A DNA stretch of 64,000 bases from Pseudoscleropodium purum (lineage: Eukaryota > Streptophyta > Bryopsida > Hypnales > Brachytheciaceae): positions 17,484,001 to 17,548,000 of the forward strand of contig OZ017803.1 in the NCBI GenBank assembly GCA_963969395.1, given 5' to 3'. Of this stretch, positions 11,348 to 24,017 are shown piece by piece. The position numbers and the translations under genes were made by a program. Under the pieces are notes generated by a model. The model searched no databases, was not told the origin of the DNA, and was given only the letters and a program-made list of their open reading frames with translations. Every line of letters starts with the position of its first letter. Within the stretch, counting starts at the first letter, position 1.

Positions 11348-12281
11348 TTAACCCCTTAAGTTCCTTGACTATGTTTTCCTTCAAAACACTCAAAAATTGC
11401 CATCTTTAGTACATGTACCAAATTTTTGAAGAAAAACTTTTTTTGACTCATGTAATTGTAGGATCGTAAAGTATACTGAGTTGAAAACACATGGTAAAAA
11501 TTTCAAAAATTTCCACCATGTGGAGAACAAGATATAATCATTCAAATTCATTCAAATCATTTTTTTGGCCCTCCAAAAAACAGGGCAGCTACACTTCACA
11601 AGCTCACTTTTTCAATGAAAAAATGTCCAAAATACTGGTACTTCTTTGGATTTTTTTTCCTAGACAAGTTGGCTACATACTTAAAAATTTCAAATCATTT
11701 GGAATTGTACAACATATAGGAAAAAATTGTCAGTAGAAAAAATAGAGAATGATTCAAAATACTAAACTATTAAGAATTAGATTATGGAATTGAAAAATGT
11801 CACTCTCGATGGTTGTAATGTTGTAATAAACAATCTAAATCCTGTAATTTTATTATTTTGAAAAAATATTGAAAATTGAGTTAAATAAATGACTTCAAAG
11901 TTTATTTTAGAGTAGAGAATCCATAATTATTTGCAAACTAAAACTCCTTGTAACTTTTGACTCATTGGTTGAAATGGAATGATTCAAATCTTCTTACATA
12001 TATATATAAATTTGAAAAAAAAATTCAAATTTTTGTTTTTGAAAAAAGTGATTTTTTCTAATTTGTCCGAACTACTTGAGTTGAGAAACAAACAACATAT
12101 TATGCAATAATTTTTTATTCTTATTTCCAAATGTCATTGAATTTAGTGCACATGAAAGATATTCCTTGTCCACACCTTCTATTAAAATTTCAATCTAAAA
12201 TATGCAAATTTTTAGTCACAAGTACGTGCCCAAAATCACTATATTGTTAAAAATAGCAAACTAGTTGCCTTTAGGGGTTAA
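11348..12281 (+). repeat. TTAA-ended repeat, family A copy 1
   Basis: Starts TTAACCCCTTAAGTTCCTTG and ends TTTAGGGGTTAA, with TTAA at both borders and CCCC/GGGG just inside. Interior landmarks shared with the other A copies are an ATAGGATC-like block, GGGCAGCTACACTTCA, AACATATAGGAAAAAA and a TTTTTGAAAAAATATTGAAAATTGAGTT block. The short frames inside it are not genes. Confidence 0.8.
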
Positions 12282-12354
12282 GTATTAGAGAAAGATCCAT
12301 TGCTTTAAAGGCACAATGAATCAATATTAGGCACCCAACAAAATAGGAATTGCT

Positions 12355-13305
12355 TTAGCCCCTAAAGGTTGGAGACTATATTTTCACCATAAACGCTCCA
12401 AAACTACCATTTTTGATACAAGCATCAAATTTTTGATAAAATTTTTTTTTTAAACACATATAACCATAGGATCTTATAATAAATTAGATTGAAAATATGT
12501 GGAAAAAATTTCAAAATTTTCCACGGTGTAGATTGCAAGATAATAATGTTTGAAGTGACAAAAATCATTTTGGGGGGCTTGTGAAAATACGGGCAGCTGC
12601 ACTTCAAAAGGTCACATTTACATGAAAAAATGTCCAAAATGGTGGTTACTCTTTAGATTCATTTTTCAAGTCAAATAGGCTACTTGCTTGAAAATTTTCA
12701 GATAATTTGGAATCATACAACATATAGGAAAAAAATAGTAAGTAGAAAAGAGTAGAAAATGATTCAAAATACTAAATTGTTAGCAATTTATTTATGGAAT
12801 TGAAAAATGTCAATCCCAATGGTTGTAATGTTGTAATAAACAATCTATACCTAATATTTTTATTTTTTTCCAAAAATATCGAAAATTGAGTTAAATAAAT
12901 GATTTCAAAGTTTGTTTTAGAGTAGAGATTAAGTAACAACCCACAAACTCCCACAAACTAAAATTCCTCATAACTTTTGACTCATTGATCAAAATAGAAT
13001 GATTCAAAGCTTTACAAGTATATATAAATCTAGAGAATCAATTTCAAATTTAAATTTCTTAAATTTAATAATTTTTAAAGAAGTTTTTTTTTCTACATGG
13101 ATTGCTCGTTAAACATAGAAAAGTACATATCATACAATACTCCTTAATCATGTAGTCAAAAGTTATGAAAATTTTTGGGTCTTTAAGCTACTCCTTGGGC
13201 ACTTGTATTAAAATTTCAGCCAAAAAAAATAAAAGCTCCATTCGTGGTGAGTTGCCCAAAATTTCTATGTTGCCAAAAAATGTAGTTTGGACGTTTAGGG
13301 ATTAA
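12355..13305 (+). repeat. TTAA-ended repeat, family A copy 2
   Basis: Same orientation as copy 1 and only 73 bp downstream. It starts TTAGCCCCTAAAGG (first border decayed by one base) and ends GTTTAGGGATTAA. The interior aligns block by block with copy 1: GGGCAGCTGCACTTCA, ACATATAGGAAAAAAA, AAATATCGAAAATTGAGTTA. Confidence 0.78.
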
Positions 13306-16288
13306 AAATAAAGAGTATGGTTGTCTTCTACTTGTATCTGAAGGGTAAACATAAAAGCGCTTACAACCACAAATGGACATAAAACGGCGAAATTGGCACA
13401 AAACACTAAATGAAAAAATGTTAGAAATTTAACAATAGAAATGAGGGTGGTTTGTGAAAGGAGACAAGGGGTTCTTGTACTTCTCCCAATGCCTCACACT
13501 CCTTGCCCTAACCTCTAAATATTTTTAGAATTAATACTAATTACCATTAGTTACCAAAAGAAAATCAAGAATATTATTGAACCCTACCTAACTTTTGGAA
13601 AAAAGCTCCAAATAATGAATGAATTACACCATTGGTTTCAAAAGGCCCAATTTTGCCAAGAAGGTCTTTGATCCCCTTATCCCCTACTTCTAAATCATTT
13701 AGGCTCATAAAAGCTAACAAATTGTCAAGATAAGGAAATGATGGAATTTGCATTTTCCAGATATTTTGACTTTCTTAGAGTATTTGAAGGGGTTGTGGTA
13801 CTAAAAAAGGACTCCTCTTTGGCCTGATTTGAATATCACAAGGTCAATCAATGTGTCAAACTTATTTAGGTTCTACCTAAATTTGAAGAAGTCACCAATT
13901 GAAGTACTTATTGGTGTCGAAATGCCTTGAAACTTGTCAAGTCACATTATTATCATTAAACATCCTATTCTAATTTTTTGTGGAATTTTATCTCAACTTA
14001 GATAATTTCTAGGAATTTTCATCATTGATTTGGATGATTGATTTTCCATGAAGTCATCTTTTGTATTAAAAAAAATCTGAATCTTTTTGGGCAACTTCTA
14101 GGAAGTTGCTCAAAACTAAGTGTATGTTCGTATTTTGACTTTGCATTATTTAGAAAAAGGTATAAATTAATTACCTCCTCAAAATTCCCTAAAGGGAATA
14201 TTTTGACTAGAAGGAAATTCTAACAAACCAATTTTACCGTTGAGCTTTTGGCGTATCTTCATGTCAAAAAAAACTCTCTTCAATCTTCAATTACATCATC
14301 CCTTGAACTACTTGAATTAATATTTGTAAGGCCAACATTGAACTTTCTATTGTTCTCTCAAAATGAATGGCGGCCTCCAATCTAATAGACTATAAGTGTA
14401 TCTAAGGCTAAATAGACTTCTCTAGTGTAGACTACTAACTTTTGCTTAGTTAGGACTTGTCACATGCCACTTACTAGTTTGGTTCAATCTTTAACAAAAA
14501 TCTTACAATATTTAAGTCTAATTATTTCTTAGATTCCTAAACATCTTCCATCATGGATGTCAGTTGGTACTAGTGAGAAGCATTATGTATTGCTTCAAAA
14601 TAGGATTGTGAGTGAAATTACCATAGTGCAAAGTTACACTATGAAGCCCTATTCTCACCCTAAACTCTCTCTAATGGAAGAATGAACAAAATAGTGTATT
14701 ATACTTGATATGACTTCATTTGATTTGAAGTTTGGATACTTTAATTTATTAAAGGGTAGTTGCAAGAAAGGGTGGTCTTATTTTTCATCACACTTCAACT
14801 TGCATAGTTTAGTTTGGCCATACCTTTTGGAGAATAAAGCCGATGTACTTGAATTTTTTTTATTGAAGATGACCAACTTGTTGATGAAGAGAATTTTTAT
14901 TTTTCAGAATTTTCCAAAAAAAAATTTATAATTAAATTCCAATTTAGCTAATTTGTCACACTTTGCGGTTTAGGGGTTTTAAGTATTGTGGAGTACCCAT
15001 AATTGATGATGTAGAATTAAAATTTGTGTGGGATATTTCCACACTAGAGATTTATATGCCCACCAAAATAAAACTTAAAAAAATATTATGGCATCCACAT
15101 GCATGCAAACAAGGGGCCCTTGCACGCGCACTTTTGAAGAGTGAAGATGGTTTTGGCTTAATTTTTTTGATGAAATATGATTACCATAAAGTCCTCACAA
15201 ATGGTCAATTTTTAGATTTTTTTTATCATGATTTTTTATTTTTTATTAATTTATACCTCATTGTATCCATTTTCTATGACAATCTGGTTTTTTTTTCAAA
15301 CAATAATATTTCAGTACTTAGAAATACTCATAGTACTCAAAATGGTACTTTTAGCCGTCGATTTTTTTTATCGACGGTTGAGATTGTTGTATTTCATAGT
15401 ACTCATAGTACTGCACCACAGAAAGTCTGTTTTTAGCAAAACGCTACAAAAAACAGACACCTTTTCTTGCAACTACCCTAAAACAATAATGCATTAGCAT
15501 ATTTTAACCCCTAAATGCTTGAGGCACCCAATTTTGGTGTCAACAACATTTTGAAGTTAAATAAAACCTAACCAAGCTGATATTTTTAATAGTTTATATT
15601 TTTGAAAAATTCATTTTGAAGTCTAGTTTTAGCATCAAAAATCCAATTTTGGAAATGATAGATTATTATTTTTCTATTCAAGATTTTGTGCAACGATGTC
15701 TAGTGCAATATTGACTTTTAGTAGTATTGTGAGCTCTTGGAAATGAGTCTCAAATACACTAGATTTTAGAGAAAAATTCACATTAGAGATTCATTTAATA
15801 AAATTGTAGAAGAGATTTTGAAAAGCTGTAAATTGATGGGTGTTATACATGTTATATCCTTTAACCTCATATTTTGTTGGTGAACAATTTTATAGATTTG
15901 ACATGTGAAAAGAATATTGAAAGTCTTCAAATCACTTTCGTAACTTTAACACCATCATGATCAATCCTTATAATCTTTCAACCCATAAGTGATATTGTTG
16001 TGTTTTATTTTCCCATGTGATCTCTAACATATATAGTTTGAATTTGTAGGTTACAATTCCAAGAAAACTTATCCAACTTATCAAAATGTTGGCTTTTTGT
16101 TCAATTTACAACAAATTCTTAAAAGCTCAAGAAAGGCCTTGGGTATTTAGGGGTTTCTTAAAATTTGTTGTCATTGATAATTGCCCAATTGGTGAGGTTG
16201 AAAATTAACACCATCTACAAACTTTGAACCACTACAAATTTTACTTTTGTAGAAATAAAATATTAAAAAAAAATCAACCTCTACTAAT
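13306..16288. other. No gene; solitary repeat ends and a small hairpin
   Basis: No coding region is supported. An outward GGTTTAGGGG at 14967-14976 and an inward TTTTAACCCCTAAATG at 15503-15518 resemble ends of the TTAA family. The latter may pair with TTTAGGGG at 16146-16153 to mark a roughly 650-bp relic. A hairpin CCGTCGAT-(T)n-ATCGACGG lies at 15356-15378, flanked by direct copies of AGTACTCATAGTACT-like sequence. Confidence 0.45.
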
Positions 16289-17220
16289 TTAACCTCTAAA
16301 GGACCAGACTTTGTTTTTTGGTTGTATAGAAATTTTGGGCAGGCCATTGTGACCATAAATTTGCATATTTAAGGCTCAAATTGTAGTAGAAGGTGTAGAC
16401 AAGGAATATCTTTTATATGCAACAAATTTCATGATATTTGGAAATAGGAGTCAAAAGTTATAGCCTAATATGTAGTTTGTTTCTCAACTTGGGCAGTCCA
16501 AGCACACTTGAAAAAATCATTTTTTTCAACAATCAAAATTTGAAATTCGTTTTCTAGACTTATATATACAACAAAAGCTTTAGATCATTCCATTTTGATC
16601 AACAAGTCAAAAGTCATGAGGATTTTTTGTTTGCATGCAATTATGGATTCCCTACTCTAAAATAAACTTTGAAATCCTTTATCTTACCCAATTTTCAATA
16701 TTTTTGAAAAAAAATAAAATCCTAGGATGTAAATTGTTTATTACAACATTTCAACCATTGGGATTGACATTTTTCAATTCTATATTTAAATTCTTAATAA
16801 TTTAGTATTTGGAATCATTCTCTACTACTACCTACTTATTATTTTTTTCCTATATATTGTACAATTCCAAATGATCTAAAATTTTTCAAGCATGTATCCA
16901 ACATGCCTTGAAGAATGAATCCAAAGAATTGTAATCATTTTAAACATTTTTTCATACAAATTTGACCTTATGAAGTTCAACTGCCCAATTTTTTGCAGGG
17001 ATGAAAAAATGATTTTTGTCACTTCAAATGCTAATATCTTGCAATCTACACCATGGAAATTTCTGAAATTTTTTTCACATCTTCTCTAACTAGTTTACTA
17101 CAAGATCCTATGATTACATGTGTCCAAAAATGTTTTTTTTTCTAAATTTTGAAACTTGTCCAAGAAATGGCAGTTTTAGAGCGTTTTTGCAAAAACATAG
17201 TCAAGGAACTTTAGGATTCA
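16289..17220 (-). repeat. TTAA-ended repeat, family A copy 3, reversed
   Basis: Reverse-oriented relative to copies 1 and 2. It begins TTAACCTCTAAAGG and ends in a worn AACTTTAGGATTCA. The interior is the reverse complement of copy 1, for example the CAATTTTCAATATTTTTG block at 16689-16706 and TGCAATCTACACCATGGAAA at 17040-17059. Confidence 0.75.
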
Positions 17221-17724
17221 TAAATTTACAAATATTACTCCATATAGCATTTATTATAGAACAAATCAATGTACTAAGCACAATACATTGATATTATGCT
17301 AAACTCTAAAAAGTAACGAGGAAAATTGCCTTCTATTTCATCAATCAAACCTCCTCTCCCCCATTTTGTGTCTATCTACACTTCAAAAAAACACTACCTC
17401 AATGATAGGTAACAAAGAAAGTCATCCATGGGACACTTCTTGTCATTTGACAGCCTTCTAATATTAATCCATGAACTAGATCTTTGGCATGGTCAATTTT
17501 ACTTCAAACATTTTTTCCTTTTATTTCACAGTTGAAACACTTGGTAAAACTTCTACAGTAAGAACCCCTCTCCAAATCACATGAGTGGTCAAATAAATTT
17601 CCATAACAAAACTAACCCATACTTCTCAACTAATGCCCCATCTCCACTCATTCATGTAACCATACCCTATACATGAGACAATGAAATGTTGTTTTAAAGT
17701 GAAACCACACCAAATACAATGAGA

Positions 17725-17927
17725 TTAACCTTTCAATACCAAAGGGATGACCCTTGAAATTAGCCTCCAAAATTGCAAAAGTAATCATTGCAAGTCAAAC
17801 TATTGTAGGAGATCTCCCCTTTCCAAGACAAACTTTGAAGATGAATAGTTGCACTTCTTGTCCTATACAATTTGATTCCTTGTCAACCATCGGACACAAA
17901 ATGTCCGCTTTGGCTTTCAAGGGTTAA
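17725..17927 (+). repeat. Short TTAA-ended MITE, family C copy 1
   Basis: About 203 bp, from TTAACCTTTCAATACC to TTTCAAGGGTTAA. Diagnostic words are CAAAATTGCAAAAGTAATCA, CAAACTATTGTAGGAGATCT and CCATCGGACACAAAATGTCC. It is uninterrupted, so it serves as the empty-site reference for the nested insertion in the copy at 30756. Confidence 0.75.
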
Positions 17928-18715
17928 AAAGTTCCAGGACGGGAGTAATACATGAATCAAGAACTCAAATTCATTGAGATCAGAAGTGGACCAGATAACA
18001 CAAATCTGACCGACCAGTAAACAACAGCAGCACTAAGATATCGAAATTTTTTAAATGATTATCAAAATCACAAGGTAATAAGCTTTCAGATTCAGCGAGA
18101 TGTTTTTACTATGCAATTTGCACCAGCCGAAACATCCAATTGAGCTGAGAAAAATGAAGAGAGAAAAAGAATGGTTCCACCAGGAAAGACTATTTGTGCA
18201 AATATAAATAGTGGTGAATTTCCGATAAGTTGAAACAAAAACTTGGTAGGACGACCTGTCCACAATTGCGCCCCGGGAAATTGACCAGCAGCTTTAAGCC
18301 AACACCTCCAGTCCCAATCAGTCCACCCCTCTAGGTTACAGCCTTCAAGGTCGTACGGGTAGCAGATAGTGAAGGGGCGCAATCGATTGAGTACGTCCAA
18401 CATGTGCCGTAAGAATTGACAACTAGTACGCAGGTAACCTCCTCGGAAGGGTGGAAACTCGTTCCGTGATGTGCGGGTAGAAGATCAGGCAGACACTCCT
18501 CTCATGGAAGAGCCATTCCATACTCCTGACCCCCTTCCCGTTCAGCGCCAAGGATGATATGGAGCTCAACCAAACGAATTCTAGCATGAAAGATTTAGCA
18601 ATGTTGCATGTGGGAGCTGCTATTGGTGCAAAGAAGCGAACCTAATCTGGTCCTCACCCAGTGGCGACGACCAGGTATGACTGCAGGTGCGAGACACGCG
18701 GGAGCTGCCGGGAAA
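17928..18715. other. 3' flank or untranslated region of the ABC transporter gene
   Basis: Moderately GC-rich sequence directly downstream, on the minus strand, of the transporter stop. It presumably holds the 3' UTR. I could not identify a convincing polyadenylation signal, and the short minus-strand frame at 18092-18403 shows no recognisable domain. Confidence 0.4.
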
Positions 18716-21700
18716 CTATAATTTTCCGTTGGCAGTCTCGTCAATAAGTGCGTCAATCGTATCAGCAGCTGACTCCACTTCCTCAGGATCCTCCATGATG
18801 CGGTTGCTGACTTTGTGCAGCTGCCGCCTGACCAGCTTCTCATAAACTCCGGTTTCTATAGAATGAACATTTGATATTTTAGTCTTTGTATCACAATTCA
18901 ATTTAGTCGATCCGAATGTAATATCCAATCGCACGCTTAACAGAACGACATGCAAAATTACAGCACAGGGGGGATTAGTGACATACTCTTCATTAGGAGC
19001 TCCTCGTGAGTCCCTTGTTCAACAAGACGGCCTTTATCCAATACCGCAATGTTATCAGCATTCCGCACAGTAGAAAGTCGATGTGCAACCAGAACAATAG
19101 TCCGACCTCCCTCTCCAATCAGTCGATCAAGTGCTTGTTGCACCAAGGCTTCACTCTCAGTGTCCAATGCACTCGTCGCTTCATCCAATAGCAGAACTTT
19201 GGGTCGCCGTAACAGCATTCGTGCAATTGCAATTCGCTGCAAAAATTAACACAGATGAATATCAAATAACAACCTCGAGCGGAGATACTGAAGAACTTCA
19301 AATCAAAACACTCCACGTCAAAACTAAAAAATATGTCCTAGTGAATGAGTAACTTGCAATATCATTACTCTAAATCAATGATAATCAGTGCCTCACAAGG
19401 TGCAATGACCAGAGGAAGGGTAAGCCAAAAACGGCTCAAAAGCCAAAAGTCGACCCTCTGAGAAAACCATTTTCCAGATTATCTAATACTGCTCCCAAAT
19501 AGCTTCTAAAAAGGAATTCTGAGAAGTGGATATAATACCTGCCGTTGTCCGCCAGATAGACGCACCCCCCTCTCTCCTACTCTAGTTGCGTAGCCTTCTG
19601 GAAACTTCATAATGAAGTCATGGGCGTTTGCATACCTGTTATGCAATTGAGCGGCATAAGATACTTGCATATGAAAACAATCCCTAGATACACACCTACG
19701 ATTTAAGTCGAAGGTGAAGTACAGGAAAATAAATACAAAACTCGGCATTTGCCTGTTTTATGCGAAGAAATCGTCTGATACAGCTCGCATGGGTTGGAAC
19801 AAAATCCAACATCTAGAACTTGCTACACAGGAAATGAGAAAACCAAAGAAAATCAATATATGCTGTGAGTTAGGAGAGCCATGCGACCAAAAAAAGGTGA
19901 GAGCGAACCTTGCAGCCTCTTCCATGTCCTCCCTCTGCCAATCCGTAGAAGACAATCCATAGGTGATATTCTCTTCAATTGAACAAGCAAACATTTGCGT
20001 CTCCTGTGCAACCAAACCCATGTGCTTGTGGACGGATTTTAGATTAAGATCTCTCATGTCCCAACCATCCAAAAGAATACGTCCTTGGGAAGGGTCGTAA
20101 TATCGCATAAGAAGATGAACGATTGTCGATTTTCCACCACCGCTTCGTCCAACTAACGCACAAACGTCTCCTTTCCCAACTGTTAGATCAACACCGGACA
20201 GGACAGGATGCTGTGGTCGCATCTGGTAGCAGAAATATAAATTTTCAAGCTTAATTTCTCCTTCCAAGTAAGAAACCTTGGTGCCTGCATTGCGATCAAT
20301 ATCCGGTAGAGCATCCACCAAGGATAGCACACGCTGTGCAGCTCCTGCTGCTCTAGTCAAAGACATCAGCACGGACATAATACTCTGATATGCACTTTGA
20401 ATTTGATTCCAATACAACTGAAATGTAATAAGCTTTCCAGCTGACAAACGATCATTCATCACCAGGACTCCTCCATACCTGCAAATGAAAACTCCGATTA
20501 AAGCCAATATCATAAATAGAGCATTCTTCCGGTGTTCTAGCATGGAAAAACATACAAATGATTCTACTACATAATCCAAATTTCAGTAAACAACTTCAGT
20601 AACTCACATATCAGACTTCCAGCTTTCAAAAAGGTGGGAGTGCAAGAATTCCAAGCTCTTATACAAAATAGGGAAAGAGAAATGGAACTAAACGCGTCAA
20701 ATACAGGAAAACATCACATGCGAATCTTACCAAAGGATTAACACCGATGCGCCTAAATCCAACCAGTCGTTAACAGCCACAGCACCTGCATAAGCAAAGG
20801 CGTCTCTGACACCTTTCTGCATGGCAGCACAAGTCTTGGATTTAAAACGTTCAAGCTCTGTGTCTTCCGTGGAGAATGCCCGCACCGTGCGGATGTTTCC
20901 AATAGCTTCGGAGGCTGCAGAATTGGCCTCAGCAAGCAATGCATAACGCTTGCGGTTGAGTTCCCGGGACCATCTGCTCAAACCCCATCAAAAAATATTA
21001 ATAATTGATCATTGATACCAACTGGGAAAAATATCCATAAAAAAAAGTCCCGTAGAACAGGTTAATCTCTCACGAAGGTGTGCAGAGAGTCCACAACTTA
21101 AATCAGAGACATACCTTGAATAAACTGCGGTGATGTGCATGATCGGAGCCATTGTCGTAAAGGCGAGCATACTCAGCTTCCAACTAATGAAGAAGCACAT
21201 TACAAATCCACCAAGAAGGGAGATACAGTTGCGCAAAAGTGCAGAAAGCATCCAATTCACCGGCTCCGCCATTGAGGAAACATCGTTCGTCAGCCTTGAG
21301 GTGAGCTGTTCATGCAGATACACAACCTTTATATTAATAAACAAGTACAAATTATGTCAGGAATTGAATAATAGAATCACTTTCGCTACATGGTTTAAGA
21401 TATTCTTAATACTAAAATGCGCCCCGCTTAGTCCCCATGCAATTTCCTGGTCAAATTTCAACGATGAAGAATACGTGCAATAAACCTTCATTTAAAGAAG
21501 TACTGAAAGTTACTTCTTGTGTTCAGGCATCCACTAGTCTCAGTTTGAAGGTAGCACGCCCACCTCGCCAGATGTAGTGCCATCAAAATAAGCAATATCT
21601 TGAATGACAATGCCCATGAACAGTTTGTCTTGCAGAGTCTTCAGAACACGCTTTCCAACTACTGCAAAACATAAATTTCGACCAGCCTCGAACAGACCCG

Positions 21701-24017
21701 TCATAAAGCTGAAGGCAACCAGGAGTAAAACATCCCTCCTGAATAGATCTACTGCCCTCTGAATAACGTGATCTAGGATTCGGCCCTGCAATTTTCGACA
21801 GCACACAAGGATGTTAATTAACATTCTACCCAATATATGTGGACTATTCCGTCAGATGCACCATGCAGAATATTGAACCTACCAAACTTGGTACAAACCT
21901 ACGCGTCCTAAGCAATCAGTTGAAAAGGAATAAATAAATAAAAATTACAATGTAGATCAAGATGATGATACAAGTTGTAAAATACCTGATAACTAGGAAG
22001 AATCAAACTCGATACGGAAGAGAGAACAAGACACAAGAAAGCACCGGCCAGTAAACAAGCTTCCCCTCTCGCCAGAGAGACGGCCCGCATCAAGTAGTTA
22101 GTCTGATCAACGTCAGCTTCCATTTTCGCACCTTTGTCACCCCTCAAAGCTCCTTCCTCAGTAACTTCTCCATTGGTGAGGTTGACACTGCATTCATGAA
22201 ACATAGAGTACCAATGAGCTCATGCTTCTAGTACATACAATACAGAACACGGAGGAAATGAGGTAACTTGCAAGAGCTTTTGTATTGAGCATAGTCTTTC
22301 AAGAATGATCTTAGATAAATATTATGTGATGAAATGCATAGCCAGAGGAAAAATTTATGAGATCTACCAAATATGAATTAATATAAAAGGAATATCAAGC
22401 TGACCTGTTGGTAACCACCGCAACGCGTGAGTCCTGTGATGCAGGTCGACCACGCTTGGAATTCAAAAATACAGCACGGCCCATCACACGATTGGAATCC
22501 ACAACCCTTGTCAACAAGGAACTTTCTGCATTGATCCACACGACAGTAGTGCCCATCAAAATACCTTGCCATACTTCAACCCGCACGTTGAATAGCACAT
22601 GCGAGGTATCAAAATAGAAGCACACGCATTTCGCCCCAACAAATGCCTGCACCCAAAAACAAAATGTCACGCCGAGGCAATGCGATAATTGGTCCATTAC
22701 ATTTTCCACCATCTTGCCTGCGTTAGTTACTCGGCACATATCCAATTCAATGACTATATAAAAGCGCAACTGCATTCAAGTTGTCAACAGCAGACGCAAC
22801 AAAAATACGAAGGCCATAAACAGGAAGCACTGGAAACATCAACAAAATGAGCGCCCTGACAGCTTCCAGAGACCTTCGAGAGTCAAATTGGTACTAGTGC
22901 ATCGGCTCAAAGGTCTGCCTGTATCCCCCGTCACATAGACCTATTAGCTTGACATACATAGGTGCAAATCAACTTGAAAATGAGAAGTTACCTGAAATGC
23001 AGTACAGGCTAGAAAAGAAACGAAGAGCACAACGTCTTTCTTAGATGATCCAGAAAACCATTCCTCATAGGCGGTAGTCGGCTTCTCATTCTTGACTTCC
23101 TTTTTGACCAGAAGAGGCTCTTTCAAGTCACCATTTGCGTCACCATTCCGAAATTTCCCATTCACTTGGTGTGGAACTTTGCCGTTCAGTTGCGGCTCAT
23201 CCTTTCTTGCTGCAGTTTTCGGCTTCAACTTCGCTTCCTCTTTAACAACAGCCTCACGCCAAGCCAAAAGGCTTCCCAAGTACGCCAATCCAGAAAGACA
23301 TACGATTCGTGCGAAGCTAAGAACAATCAAATCCGACGAGTCATTGTAAAAATCTTGCAGCGAACTCCATAGTGAGGAATCATTCTTTTCACTCCAGAGA
23401 TGTACTGTAGAGAATAGTGTCTGCAAGTGCCACAAAGCCCGTGTTATGACACTAACTCTCAACTAGACAAGACACCTCGAGAGGGATAAAGCGACCACGC
23501 GAGTCCCCCACGTTGTCCCACGAAAAGATTGATAGAAACTTCCAGTCGAATACCACCTTGCACTGTGGAAAATAACACCCCCGTTTGCAACTTATAGACG
23601 CCAGTCGCTCAGAACGGACAAGGTCGAAGAGTTGCAACAAACATTCGGCATTGAGGACAAGTCGTTTCCAAAGACACACAAAGAAAACGAAACCGAAAAA
23701 TCAATCCAGTGAGGAATATGAATTGAGACCCGCAATCAAATTCGAAGCTCGCTTCACACAACAAGGAAAGAGCTGCCGTCAATTCGATCTAAAAAATGCA
23801 CCTCCGAATATATCTAATGGCCCTCCACAAGAAAGCAAGGAAAGAGTAGCAGGTGAAATTCACGGCTGTAATAACCTACCAATGCAGACACGATGTCAAT
23901 GCAGAAGAAAATAATGAACAGAGCAAGACGCCATCCTCGTTGCTGTCGAGCCAAATTGACATTGGTTGTGCCAAGAAACACAGGCGTCTCCGGGTTGTAT
24001 CCACTCTTCTTCCCCAT
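18716..24017 (-). CDS. ABC transporter, B family half-transporter (TAP-like), 11 exons
   Basis: ATP-driven membrane exporter: one transmembrane domain plus one nucleotide-binding domain, expected to dimerise. Coding exons (all GT-AG) are 24017-23880, 23420-22992, 22646-22405, 22187-21986, 21785-21564, 21305-21115, 20973-20731, 20478-19909, 19635-19539, 19236-18987 and 18855-18716. They sum to 2724 nt, 907 residues, in continuous frame. Start Met is at 24017, with an in-frame TAA 18 nt upstream. Walker [10 protein letters not shown] is at 666-674, Q-loop Gln 714, signature LSGGQ 772-776, Walker B VLLLDE 792-797 and H-loop His 830: all intact. The core membrane domain starts near residue 300. 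Before it lie about four hydrophobic segments (near 31-46, 77-100, 174-200, 213-228) and a charged linker, making it about 200 residues longer than Arabidopsis TAP1 (ABCB26). Substrate and membrane are unknown; splice sites are my reading. Confidence 0.92.

Noticed and set aside
11340..12290. CCCTAAA/TTTAGGG at repeat ends as telomere-derived sequence
   Set aside because: Each end carries a single unit with an extra C or G and no tandem TTTAGGG run. It is explained by the transposon-like end.
14963..15497. 157- and 89-residue plus-strand frames
   Set aside because: AT-rich composition with Phe/Leu/Ile runs. They cross a hairpin and short repeats, with no domain.
19506..19748. Alternative upstream start of transporter exon 9 at VSYAAQ
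   Set aside because: Joining there breaks the frame from exon 8. The acceptor before GTATGCAAACG keeps frame and gives the expected NAHDFI-like family sequence.
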